Shown in pieces: positions 6,909-14,538 of a DNA stretch of 15,967 bases (positions are counted from its first letter, which is position 1; the number at the start of each line of letters is the position of its first letter). Location: contig SDWL01000016.1 in NCBI GenBank assembly GCA_004195315.1, forward strand, positions 1 through 15,967, read 5' to 3'. The translations under genes were made by a program, and so were the position numbers. Source of the DNA: Lutibacter sp. Lineage in GTDB: Bacteria; Bacteroidota; Bacteroidia; Flavobacteriales; Flavobacteriaceae. The notes under the pieces were generated by a model. It had not been told where the DNA came from. It saw only the letters and a list, made by a program, of their open reading frames with translations, and ran no database searches.

Positions 6909-7523
6909 ATGAACATTTTTAAAAAATTAATTCCACCACCTGAATGGCGAATACCTGTAATAATTATTATAGGTGCTATGGTTGGTTTATCATTGTATGC
7001 CCTTATTGAATCTAAGGCTATATCCTACTTATCAGACGATCCAAAAACCTGTGCTAATTGCCACGTAATGACACCGCAATATACAACTTGGCAAAGAAGT
7101 TCTCATAGAGAATGGGCCAGCTGTAATGATTGTCATGTACCGCAAGATAATTTTGTTAATAAATACCTTCATAAAGCAAAAGATGGTTACAATCATTCTT
7201 ATGTTTTTACTACGAGAACTGAGCCTGAAGTAATTAAAATGAAAGAAGCTGGTGTTAAGGTGGTGCAACAAAACTGTGTTAGGTGTCATCAAGATCAAGT
7301 TACCGATGCCAGATTAAGTGGTTTAGTAGAAAATCATATCGAGAATAGAACAGCTAAAAATTGTTGGGAATGCCACAAAGAAGTGCCTCATGGAAAGGTG
7401 AGAAGTTTATCTTCTGTAAATTACTATGGTAAAATACCAGAAGAGCATCAGGAAACAGTTCCAAGTTGGTTAAAGAAATTTTTAAAAGAAACAGATAATA
7501 AAAACAATAAAAAAAATGAGTAA
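6909..7523 (+). CDS. nrfH: Membrane tetraheme quinol dehydrogenase NrfH
   Basis: A 204-residue NapC/NirT-family cytochrome that takes electrons from menaquinol and passes them to NrfA on the periplasmic side of the inner membrane. One N-terminal membrane anchor lies at about residues 14-34, followed by four CXXCH heme motifs at residues 48 (CANCH), 72 (CNDCH), 123 (CVRCH) and 152 (CWECH). The first is followed by VM, so Met54 may be an axial ligand of heme 1 as in known NrfH. Downstream, nrfA begins inside the last codons (ATGAGTAA, 8-base overlap), implying translational coupling. The C-terminal tail is Asn/Lys-rich and low in complexity. Confidence 0.96.
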   Translation: MNIFKKLIPPPEWRIPVIIIIGAMVGLSLYALIESKAISYLSDDPKTCANCHVMTPQYTTWQRSSHREWASCNDCHVPQDNFVNKYLHKAKDGYNHSYVFTTRTEPEVIKMKEAGVKVVQQNCVRCHQDQVTDARLSGLVENHIENRTAKNCWECHKEVPHGKVRSLSSVNYYGKIPEEHQETVPSWLKKFLKETDNKNNKKNE

Positions 7524-9006
7524 TACAAGAAAACCATGGAAAAACTGGATGCTATTTTTTGCATCTTTAATAGTCGTATTTTTGTTAGGGCTTTTAGTTT
7601 CATCTATAACAGAGCGCAAAATGGAAGCTAAATTTGCTTATACTCCTATGACAAAGATTAACAAATTAGAGCCTAGAAATGAAGTTTGGGGTGAAAATTT
7701 TCCTCGTGAATTTCAATCTTATTACAAAACTGCCGATACAACATTTAGTTCAAAATACAATGGTAGTGCAATGATTGATATGTTAGAAGTTGACCCACGT
7801 TTGGTAGTACTTTGGGCAGGATATGGTTTTGCAAAAGATTACAATCAAGGGCGTGGTCACGTTCATGCAATTGATGATTTAACAAATACTTTAAGAACAG
7901 GTGGACCAACTGGACCTGATGATGGACCAATGCCATCAACATGTTGGACTTGTAAATCACCAGATGTACCTCGTTTAATTAATGAAATTGGTGTAAATGA
8001 ATATTATAGTGGTAAATGGGCAAGTAAAGGCGAGCAAGTTGTAAACCCTATTGGTTGCGCAAATTGTCATGATGAAAAATCAATGAATTTAACCATTACT
8101 CAACCTGCATTAATAGAAGCTTTTGCTCGACAAGGAAATGACATTACGAAAGCTTCTCATAATGAAATGCGTTCTTTAGTTTGTGCACAATGTCACTCTG
8201 AATATTATTTTAACAAAAACCTTCCTGACAGTAAAGGGGTTCCCTACTTAGTTTTCCCTTGGGATGAAGGACAAACAGTTGAAGACATGGAGAAATATTA
8301 CGATAATGTTGGTCACGTTGACTGGATACATAAAATTAGTAAAGCGCCAATGTTAAAAGCACAGCACCCAGGATACGAAGTATTTAAAATGGGTATTCAT
8401 GGGCAAAGAGGTGTTTCCTGTTCAGATTGTCATATGCCTTACAAAACTGAAGGTGGTCAAAAGTTTACCGATCATCATATTCAATCTCCTTTAAACAATG
8501 TTGCTAATTCTTGTCAAGTTTGTCACCGTGAAGAAAAAGACGAATTGATTAAAAATGTATATGATAATCAAGACCGTATTATTCATAACAGAGATAAATT
8601 GGAAGAGTTGTTAGTTAGAGCACATGTTGAAGCTGGAAAATGTTGGGAATTAGGTGCTACAGAAGCGCAGATGAAAGATATTTTACACGGTATTCGTATA
8701 GGACAATGGCGTTGGGATTATGCCGCGGCATCTCATGGAGGTTCTTTTCATGCACCAGTTGAAACAGGTAGAGTTATTGCTAGAGGTATTGACATTACTC
8801 AAGAAACTAGAATTAAATTGTCGAGATTATTAATGACTTTAGGTTTTAATGATGAAGTTCCTTATCCAGGTATTGAAACAAAAGCAGCTGCTCAAAAGTT
8901 TATTGGTTTACCAATGGAGAAATTAGAAGCTGAAAAGGAAAAATTCAAAAAGGAGCTACTACCTAAATGGAAAGAAGCAGCTGAAAAGAGAGAAGCTACA
9001 TATTAA
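7516..9006 (+). CDS. nrfA: Ammonia-forming pentaheme cytochrome c nitrite reductase
   Basis: NrfA reduces nitrite to ammonium by six electrons in the periplasm. This 496-residue protein has the full heme set: the lysine-ligated catalytic heme motif CWTCK (143-147) and four CXXCH motifs at residues 181, 223, 302 and 333. Catalytic residues are recognisable by context: Arg127 (TLRTG), Tyr230 (CHSEYYF) and His284 (KAQHPGYE). HGGSFHAP near residue 414 supplies a distal heme histidine. An N-terminal hydrophobic segment (about 11-30) lacks an obvious AxA cleavage site, so it may remain as a membrane anchor. It overlaps nrfH by 8 bases; a large hairpin and resB follow. Confidence 0.98.
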   Translation: MSNTRKPWKNWMLFFASLIVVFLLGLLVSSITERKMEAKFAYTPMTKINKLEPRNEVWGENFPREFQSYYKTADTTFSSKYNGSAMIDMLEVDPRLVVLWAGYGFAKDYNQGRGHVHAIDDLTNTLRTGGPTGPDDGPMPSTCWTCKSPDVPRLINEIGVNEYYSGKWASKGEQVVNPIGCANCHDEKSMNLTITQPALIEAFARQGNDITKASHNEMRSLVCAQCHSEYYFNKNLPDSKGVPYLVFPWDEGQTVEDMEKYYDNVGHVDWIHKISKAPMLKAQHPGYEVFKMGIHGQRGVSCSDCHMPYKTEGGQKFTDHHIQSPLNNVANSCQVCHREEKDELIKNVYDNQDRIIHNRDKLEELLVRAHVEAGKCWELGATEAQMKDILHGIRIGQWRWDYAAASHGGSFHAPVETGRVIARGIDITQETRIKLSRLLMTLGFNDEVPYPGIETKAAAQKFIGLPMEKLEAEKEKFKKELLPKWKEAAEKREATY

Positions 9007-9023
9007 CAATGGAAATTAGCAGT

Positions 9024-9065
9024 GAGTAGTTGGTTTTGAGAATTTTTTCTCAAAACTAACTACTC
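9024..9065. other. Large intercistronic hairpin between nrfA and resB
   Basis: A 19-bp stem (9024-9042 with 9047-9065), perfect except for one G-T wobble, closes on a TTTT loop. No T tract follows on either strand, so it is a poor rho-independent terminator. It more likely protects the 3' end of the porin-nrfHA message or partly uncouples resB/ccsA expression. The arm sequence (AGTGAGTAGTT...) resembles short dispersed intergenic repeats in Bacteroidota. Confidence 0.7.
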
Positions 9066-9095
9066 AAAACTTTAATATTATATATTTTACCTCTT

Positions 9096-10343
9096 ATGAG
9101 TGAAAATCATTTAAATGTTCAGCGTAAGCTTTGGGAAAATCCCTGGGGTTACGTTGAATCTTTTTTTATCGGATTTGGATTGATTGTTACAGGTTTCTTT
9201 TTAGAAGTTTTTGTTTCAACCAGCAATACATTTACGTTATCGTATCCTTTTAATTTGTATTTTTTAATTGGGTATGTGCTTACACTATTTGTATTATATA
9301 AATGGTTTTCAACAAGTCAAATAATTAAATGGTTAACAAAAGTACCAGCATCTATTTCAAGTATTACATTAGTTACATTTATGGTAATGATTATGGGGAT
9401 TATCCCTCAAGTATCGTCAGAAAGTAACATCATTAATAATTTAGGCTTGAATAAAATTACGAGTAATTGGGCTTTTTTATTAATTCTCTTTCAATTTTTA
9501 ACCTGTTTGGGTTTAATTTCCATTAAAAGAATATTACAATTCAAATGGTCTAACTTTGGATTTATTTTAAACCATTTAGGATTGTTTTTAGCACTAATTG
9601 CTGGAATTTTAGGAACAGGAGATTTACAACGACTATCTGTAAATACATATGAAGGTAAACCTAGTTGGATAGCCACTAATTCACAAAAACAAGAGATTGA
9701 ACTCCCTTTTGCATTTTACTTAAAAGATTTTGTGATAGATGAATACAATCCAAAATTGGCATTAATTGACAATAAAACAGGATCTATTGCCGAAAATGAT
9801 GGTAAAAACTTGTATTTGGTTGAAAAAGATGAAACGTATTATATTAAAAATTTTGAAATAAAAGTTAATGAATTTTTAGCTACATCAGCAAGGTTAGGTG
9901 ATAGGTACCATCCAGTAAATGAATTAGGTTCACCACCTTCTGCATTTATTTCGGTTAGAAATATAGAAACAGATTCTATAATAAATAATTGGATTAGTAG
10001 CGGTAGTTTTAGCCAACCTTATGAATCTCTTAAAATTAGTGAAGACTATTCAATTGTAATGACTATTCCTGAGGTGAAGAAATTCAGTTCAGATATTGAT
10101 ATTTTAACACAAGAAGGAGAACGGATTAGCACCGTTTTAGAAGTGAACAAACCCTTTAAACACAAAGGATGGAAAATATACCAGCTTAGCTACGATGATA
10201 AAATGGGTAAATGGTCTAATTTAAGCGTTTTAGAGCTTGTTAGAGACCCTTGGTTACCCGTAATTTATATTGGTATATTTATGATGATTGCAGGCGCTTT
10301 TTATATGTTTTGGATGGGAAATAAAATAACTAAAAATCAATAA
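9096..10343 (+). CDS. Cytochrome c biogenesis protein ResB/CcsB
   Basis: A 415-residue ResB-like component of System II cytochrome c maturation, which with CcsA delivers heme to apocytochromes outside the inner membrane. Five N-terminal membrane helices (about 20-175) are followed by a large periplasmic domain (about 176-385, with the ResB-like ending FKHKGWKIYQLSYDD) and a last helix (about 390-411). The ATG lies 30 bases after the nrfA-resB hairpin, and ccsA begins one base after its stop codon. In epsilonproteobacterial nrf loci the two functions are fused in one protein (NrfI); here they are separate adjacent genes. A role in maturing NrfH and NrfA hemes is inferred from position. Confidence 0.85.
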   Translation: MSENHLNVQRKLWENPWGYVESFFIGFGLIVTGFFLEVFVSTSNTFTLSYPFNLYFLIGYVLTLFVLYKWFSTSQIIKWLTKVPASISSITLVTFMVMIMGIIPQVSSESNIINNLGLNKITSNWAFLLILFQFLTCLGLISIKRILQFKWSNFGFILNHLGLFLALIAGILGTGDLQRLSVNTYEGKPSWIATNSQKQEIELPFAFYLKDFVIDEYNPKLALIDNKTGSIAENDGKNLYLVEKDETYYIKNFEIKVNEFLATSARLGDRYHPVNELGSPPSAFISVRNIETDSIINNWISSGSFSQPYESLKISEDYSIVMTIPEVKKFSSDIDILTQEGERISTVLEVNKPFKHKGWKIYQLSYDDKMGKWSNLSVLELVRDPWLPVIYIGIFMMIAGAFYMFWMGNKITKNQ

Positions 10344-10344
10344 A

Positions 10345-11148
10345 ATGACTTGGATAGATTTTCCTTTATATAGTTCAATAGTTGTAATTCTTTGGATTTT
10401 TGGTTTAGTATTTTTGTTGATTTCATATAAAAAAGAGGCTGTTTTAAAAATAGCAAATTTATTATTTGTTGCTGGTTGGGCCGTATTAATTCTTTTTGTT
10501 TTAAAATTATGGATAGAATTAGACCGTCCACCTATGAGAACATTGGGAGAAACACGATTATGGTATGCTGCATTTTTGCCATTAGTTGGTTTTGTAACGT
10601 ATATTCGTTGGAAATACAAATGGTTTTTAGCCTATAGTATTATAATGGCAGGGATGTTTTTAGCTATAAATTACTTGCACCCAGAAACTTATTCAAAAAC
10701 ATTAATGCCGGCGTTGCAAAGCCCATGGTTTATTCCACATGTTTTGGTGTATTTGTTTTCTTATGCAGTATTGGCAGCTTCAAGTATTGTAGCCGTAAAA
10801 GGATGGTATGACAGTTACAAAGGTAATTTCGATTTAGAAACCTTAAAATTAGCTGATAATTTAGTTTACATAGGTTTTGCTTTTTTAACACTTGGTTTAT
10901 TATTTGGCGCACTTTGGGCAAAAGAAGCTTGGGGACATTACTGGACTTGGGATCCAAAAGAAGTTTGGGCATTTTTAACCTGGATGGGCTATTTAATTTA
11001 TATTCATTACCGTCATTTTCATATCCATAAATCTAAACAAGCACTTACTATTTTGGCGTTGGCATTTGTTGTTTTATTAGTATGTTGGTTTGGGGTAAAT
11101 TATTTACCAGTTGCAAATACAAGTGTTCACACATATACGCAGTATTAA
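10345..11148 (+). CDS. ccsA: Cytochrome c biogenesis protein CcsA (heme handling)
   Basis: A 267-residue polytopic membrane protein with the family's heme-binding WWD signature WGHYWTWDPKEVW at residues 196-208. Conserved flanking histidines include the one in PHVLVYLFSYAVLAASS and the HYRHFH segment after the signature. About seven to eight hydrophobic helices are visible. It partners ResB to export heme and ligate it to CXXCH motifs. The start ATG is separated from the resB stop by one base, so the pair is translationally coupled. It is the last gene of the nrf locus; no T-tract terminator on the plus strand follows it closely. Confidence 0.93.
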   Translation: MTWIDFPLYSSIVVILWIFGLVFLLISYKKEAVLKIANLLFVAGWAVLILFVLKLWIELDRPPMRTLGETRLWYAAFLPLVGFVTYIRWKYKWFLAYSIIMAGMFLAINYLHPETYSKTLMPALQSPWFIPHVLVYLFSYAVLAASSIVAVKGWYDSYKGNFDLETLKLADNLVYIGFAFLTLGLLFGALWAKEAWGHYWTWDPKEVWAFLTWMGYLIYIHYRHFHIHKSKQALTILALAFVVLLVCWFGVNYLPVANTSVHTYTQY

Positions 11149-11201
11149 AAAGATAAGCTTAACTTAACGTTTAAATTGTTCAATAATTTAATCAATATTT
11201 T

Positions 11202-11320
11202 GGGTGTTACCCTATGGTTCGGACTATCACTACGTGTTTTTTCATTGTGAAAATCAACTAAAAAGAGTTCGAACATAAGCCTGTACTGAGTCAAACCGAA
11301 GTATTCTATCCTTAACGCAG
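11202..11320. repeat. Probable dispersed flavobacterial intergenic repeat element
   Basis: A non-coding stretch begins with the mini-palindrome GGGTGTTACCC (11202-11212) followed by TATGGTTCGGACTATC, and ends with CTATCCTTAACGC (11306-11318). From memory this matches the ends of an intergenic repeat common in Flavobacteriaceae (GGGCGTTnCCC...GGTCGGGCTAT... to ...CTATCCCTAACGC). Inside are a small hairpin (TTTTTCA/TGAAAAT around 11238-11254), the palindrome GTTCGAAC (11267-11274) and a diverged TACTGAG...AGTA core (11284-11303). It occupies the convergent gap between ccsA and the SnoaL-like gene. Copy number cannot be seen here. Confidence 0.5.
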
Positions 11321-11343
11321 AAATTTGATATAATAACATAAAA

Positions 11344-11377
11344 AATAACGATTTGAATAAAAATTCAAATCGTTATT
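11344..11377 (-). terminator. Rho-independent terminator of the SnoaL-like gene
   Basis: A perfect 15-bp stem (AATAACGATTTGAAT at 11344-11358 with its complement at 11363-11377) has a 4-base loop. On the minus strand the stem is followed by a run of T (plus-strand A run just before 11346), fitting termination of the minus-strand gene ending at 11451. On the plus strand no T tract follows. Confidence 0.75.
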
Positions 11378-11413
11378 AAAATACTTATGTTTAACTATTA
11401 AAAGCCCTCCATT

Positions 11414-11450
11414 TAAAGTGTTACACCATTCTAATAGTAGTAACACTTTA
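11414..11450. other. Hairpin abutting the SnoaL-like stop codon
   Basis: TAAAGTGTTAC (11414-11424) pairs perfectly with GTAACACTTTA (11440-11450) around a 15-base loop. The right arm touches the stop codon of the minus-strand gene. There is no T tract, so it may be an mRNA 3'-end structure ahead of the true terminator at 11344-11377. Confidence 0.5.
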
Positions 11451-12308
11451 TTAAAATTTACCATTTTCATTTTTCCAATCCTCTTTTGCTGCAATAGTTT
11501 CCATTACATCCCAATGTTCGGCTATTTTTCCATTTTTAACTCTAAATAAATCATAGAAAGAAGTATGATTTTTAGTAAAAGATCCTTCACTAATCACCAA
11601 AACAAAATTCCCTTCACCTAAAACATTGTGTATCTTGTCATATTTCATCGTTACACCTTGAGAATCCATATACTCTAAAGCTTTACCTAACCCTGAAAGA
11701 CCATCAGCAATTTGCGGATTGTGTTGTATATAGTTATCTCCATCAAAATAACCCGCTAATTTATCCATATCTCCATTTACTAAAATATCAGTTACAAAGT
11801 TTTTAACTATGGTTTTATTTTCTTCAGTTTTATCTAAATCTTTAATTTCAATAGCACCATCAATCATTGTATGATTACTTGGGTTCGGATTTGCAGGTGT
11901 TTCCTGTAAATTGGCCCAATGTTCTACAATTTTTCCTTCTTCAAACCTAAATATATCGAAACCAATTTTAGGTCCAAAGAAGTTATAATCTGTTTGCGTG
12001 AAAACAAAATCTCCATCTTGAAAAGCACGAACTGTATTCACTTTTGCTGAATTTAGAGGAAGTTGTTGCAATACGGCTCCAAAGCCTGCAAGCCCATCTG
12101 CAACACCTAAGTTGTGTTGTATGTATTTGTTTAGGTTAATATAACTTATTGGTTCTTGATCACCTGTCTCAATACTTTTTAATAAAGCGACTACTTTTTC
12201 TTTGTTTGAAATTTCCATACTATTTTCTGAATTTTTACTTTTTTGTCCGTTGCAAGCTGTTAAATTGATACTTAAAACTATCACTGTGCTTAGTATTGTC
12301 TTTGTCAT
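11451..12308 (-). CDS. Lipoprotein with two tandem SnoaL-like (NTF2-fold) domains
   Basis: A 285-residue predicted lipoprotein: the signal ends in the lipobox LTAC with Cys19, and no acidic surface-export signal follows. Two copies of a SnoaL-like domain follow, at about 37-137 and 166-272. Matching landmarks prove the duplication: YIQHN (62-66 and 193-197), ADGLAGFG versus ADGLSGLG, and GKIVEHW versus GKIAEHW (125-131 and 260-266). SnoaL-like proteins are small cyclases, isomerases or binding proteins of the NTF2 fold, and the substrate is unknown. It lies 100 bases downstream of the broken AraC-type regulator gene on the same strand. A CACCTTTG box (minus strand, 12333-12340) is a weak -7 match. 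A good terminator follows. Confidence 0.85.
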   Translation of the reverse strand: MTKTILSTVIVLSINLTACNGQKSKNSENSMEISNKEKVVALLKSIETGDQEPISYINLNKYIQHNLGVADGLAGFGAVLQQLPLNSAKVNTVRAFQDGDFVFTQTDYNFFGPKIGFDIFRFEEGKIVEHWANLQETPANPNPSNHTMIDGAIEIKDLDKTEENKTIVKNFVTDILVNGDMDKLAGYFDGDNYIQHNPQIADGLSGLGKALEYMDSQGVTMKYDKIHNVLGEGNFVLVISEGSFTKNHTSFYDLFRVKNGKIAEHWDVMETIAAKEDWKNENGKF

Positions 12309-12408
12309 TTTTTATTTGATTAATTAATGATGCAAAGGTGCAGAGATATAAAGGTAGAAAGGCGATACAAAAAGTCCTTTGGATGGTAAATTTGTGCCAA
12401 AATTAATT

Positions 12409-13276
12409 TTAGTGAGAAAAACTTTCCCTAAATTCTAATGGAGTGGTATTGTAGTGTTTTCCGAAATACTTGATAAAGTTGGTTGGTTCCTCAAAACCTA
12501 GGATAAAGCTAATTTCTTTCACAGTTTCAGAAGAGTGAGCTAAAAGTCGTTTAGCTTCTACATAACTCTAGCATCAATCAATTGTTTTGGTGTTTTACCC
12601 AAAATTTTTGAAGTTGCAATGTTCAATCTCTTTTTAGTAATATGCATTTGATTTGCATAGTTAATAACTAACTTTTCTTGTTGAAATTGGTTTTCTAACA
12701 AGTCTTTAAACAGCATTACATAATCTAAATCAGCTCCTTTTTTTACCTCTATAAATCTTGTTTTCTTCTTTCTCTTTCAGAAAGCAACAATACATTTTTT
12801 AAATTATTTCGAAGGATATCTGATTGGTATTGGTCTTTTTTGTTTTTTAATTCAGTTTCTACAAACTTTATAAAGTCATTGAAAAAAGAAGATAGGTTCG
12901 AGATAAGTACAGTTGAAATAGTAAATAAATCATTAAATAAAATTGTGCTTTTTAGAAATTTAGTATCGTTTTTATCTTTGCAGAAAAAGTTATCAGTAAA
13001 TAAGATAATTTCACCATCAAAATCTACTTTGTTATCAAATTGTTGAACACTATTTTTATTTATAAATAAAACGGTATTTGGGATAATTTTTATAGGATTA
13101 AAATCAACAAAATGTGTTGGATTTCCTTTTTTAAACCAAAGAATTTGATAAAATTCTGCTCTGTGTGGTGAAGTTAAGTCTTCTTGAAAATCCTTATAAA
13201 GTTCCATCATATTAAGTATTTCAAACTCTTGTGGAAGCCCTTGTTTGAAATCATATTTTGGAATGTCTTTATTCAC
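12409..13276 (-). pseudogene. AraC-family regulator gene broken by two single-base deletions
   Basis: The N-terminal part, from a GTG start at 13276, is an AraC sensor domain (HRAEFYQILWFKKGNPTHFVDF, then the PNTVLFINKNSVQQF strand). The frame stops at 12749-12751. The remainder is readable in two other frames. The second segment (12750 to about 12560) carries the first helix-turn-helix (LVINYANQMHITKKRLN, LGKTPKQLIDARV). The third (about 12560 to the stop at 12409-12411) carries EAKRLLAHSSETVKEI, ILGFEEPTNFIKYF and TPLEFRE. One missing T (minus strand) at 12753-12755 and one near 12559-12561 explain both shifts. Adding them gives 870 bases, 289 residues, the normal family length. Sequence decay is otherwise absent, so it is a recent lesion or a sequencing error. 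If active it would likely control the tandem SnoaL lipoprotein gene. Confidence 0.85.
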
Positions 13277-13344
13277 GTTTTTGGTTTGTTAAAAATTAGT
13301 ATAAATATATTCAATATTGTTTTATTTCATTCATAAAGACAGAA

Positions 13345-13381
13345 AAACCGTTAAACTAAATTATTATCAGTTTAACGGTTT
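13345..13381 (-). terminator. Rho-independent terminator of trpS
   Basis: A perfect 13-bp stem (AAACCGTTAAACT at 13345-13357 with AGTTTAACGGTTT at 13369-13381) encloses an 11-base loop. On the minus strand it is followed by a T run. It begins 21 bases after the trpS stop codon. Confidence 0.8.
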
Positions 13382-13402
13382 AAATTATATTCTTAATGGA
13401 AA

Positions 13403-14371
13403 TTAATACCCTAGTTTCTCTCTAACTCTTTTTAAAACATCAGAAGCAACAACTTTTGCTTTTTCTGCTCCAATAGCCAAAGCTTTGTCAACTTCATCTA
13501 AATTCTCCATATAGTAGTTATAAAGAGCTCTTTCTTTTGAAAACTTATCAACTAACAATTCATAAAAAGCTTGTTTTCCGTGTCCGTAACCATAATTTCC
13601 ACCTTCATAATTAGCTCTCATTTCAGCAATTAGCTCATCAGAAGCTAATAATTTATACAAAGCGAATAAATTACACGTATCAGGGTTTTTAGGTTCTTCT
13701 AAAGGCGTAGAATCCGTTTGAATTTTCATTATTTGTTTACGCAATTGCTTGTCTGATAAAAACAAATTAATAATATTTCCGCTAGATTTACTCATTTTTC
13801 CACCGTCAGTACCAGGAACCCACATTGTTCCTTCTTGTATTTTTGCTTCTGGCGGTACCAACGTATCGCCCATTTGGTGGTTAAACCTGTTGGCAACATC
13901 TCTAGAAATTTCTAAATGTTGTAATTGATCTTTTCCTACAGGAACAATTTCAGCATCATATAATAAAATATCAGCAGCCATTAACATTGGATATGCAAAT
14001 AATCCAGCATTTACATCTTCTAATCTATCAGCCTTGTCCTTAAAACTATGTGCTAATGTTAATCGTTGGAACGGGAAAAAACAACTTAAATACCAAGACA
14101 GTTCAGTTACTTCTGGAATATCACTTTGTCTGTAAAAAACAGTTTTGTTTACATCTAGCCCAAAAGCAAGCCAAGTTGCAGCAGTGCTATACGTGTTTTC
14201 GCGTAATTCTTTACCATTTTTTATTTGTGTAAGAGAATGTAAATCAGCAATAAATAAAAACGATTCATTTTTTGGATCGTTTGCCATTTTAATTGCTGGA
14301 ATAATAGCGCCTAATAAGTTTCCTAAGTGGGGTGTTCCTGTACTTTGAACACCAGTTAAAATTCTTGACAT
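13403..14371 (-). CDS. trpS: Tryptophanyl-tRNA synthetase
   Basis: A class I aminoacyl-tRNA synthetase that charges tRNA-Trp, 322 residues from the ATG at 14371, close to the usual bacterial length. The ATP-binding signatures are intact: TGTPHLGN (11-18, the HIGH equivalent) and KMSKS (192-196). GLFAYPMLMAADILLYDAEIVPVGKDQLQHLE is the family's conserved central part, seen here continuous. A longer reading from a TTG at 14407 is rejected, because it would begin upstream of the -7 box at 14390-14397 and adds residues outside the family N-terminus. It is monocistronic, with its own promoter and terminator, and divergent from plsC. Confidence 0.97.
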   Translation of the reverse strand: MSRILTGVQSTGTPHLGNLLGAIIPAIKMANDPKNESFLFIADLHSLTQIKNGKELRENTYSTAATWLAFGLDVNKTVFYRQSDIPEVTELSWYLSCFFPFQRLTLAHSFKDKADRLEDVNAGLFAYPMLMAADILLYDAEIVPVGKDQLQHLEISRDVANRFNHQMGDTLVPPEAKIQEGTMWVPGTDGGKMSKSSGNIINLFLSDKQLRKQIMKIQTDSTPLEEPKNPDTCNLFALYKLLASDELIAEMRANYEGGNYGYGHGKQAFYELLVDKFSKERALYNYYMENLDEVDKALAIGAEKAKVVASDVLKRVREKLGY

Positions 14372-14389
14372 TTGTATGAAATTTTGAAG

Positions 14390-14422
14390 CAAAAATACAT
14401 ATTTCAAAAAGAAATTAACAAT
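14390..14422 (-). promoter_or_regulatory. Predicted promoter of trpS
   Basis: On the minus strand TATTTTTG (14390-14397) fits TAnnTTTG. ATTG (14419-14422) lies about 21 bases upstream, at the spacing of a -33 element. The box ends about 18 bases before the ATG at 14371 and supports that start. Confidence 0.55.
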
Positions 14423-14436
14423 AGAATTAAAATTAC

Positions 14437-14444
14437 TATTTTTG
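14437..14444 (+). promoter_or_regulatory. Predicted -7 promoter box upstream of plsC
   Basis: TATTTTTG fits TAnnTTTG on the plus strand, back to back with the trpS promoter. No clear TTTG -33 element is seen. The implied transcription start is about 90 bases before the plsC ATG, leaving an unusually long leader compared with the other genes here. Confidence 0.4.
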
Positions 14445-14538
14445 GCAGTTATGAAACAAGCATGCCAAGTTTTGAATTATAAAAGAATGATGAATAGTGA
14501 ACTTCAAATGTTTCTTCTCAAAAATAAAATGTCAACAT

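Noticed and set aside
7942..7956. Apparent loss of a heme-binding motif in nrfA (CWTCK instead of CXXCH)
   Set aside because: CXXCK is the normal lysine-ligated catalytic heme motif of NrfA; all five heme motifs are present.
10254..10619. Minus-strand open frames across the resB/ccsA region
   Set aside because: They overlap well-supported coding sequence on the plus strand and have low-complexity Lys/Asn/Ile-rich translations with no recognisable motif.
12840..13046. Plus-strand 68-codon open frame inside the AraC region
   Set aside because: It lies antisense to the clear AraC sensor domain and has no family features.
14372..14407. Twelve-residue N-terminal extension of trpS from a TTG codon
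   Set aside because: The TTG lies upstream of the predicted -7 box, and the family N-terminus begins at the ATG at 14371 (MSRILTGVQSTG).
14497..14538. Longer plsC reading from a GTG codon
   Set aside because: The added residues are not family-like, and a normal N-terminus with a membrane segment starts at the ATG at 14539.
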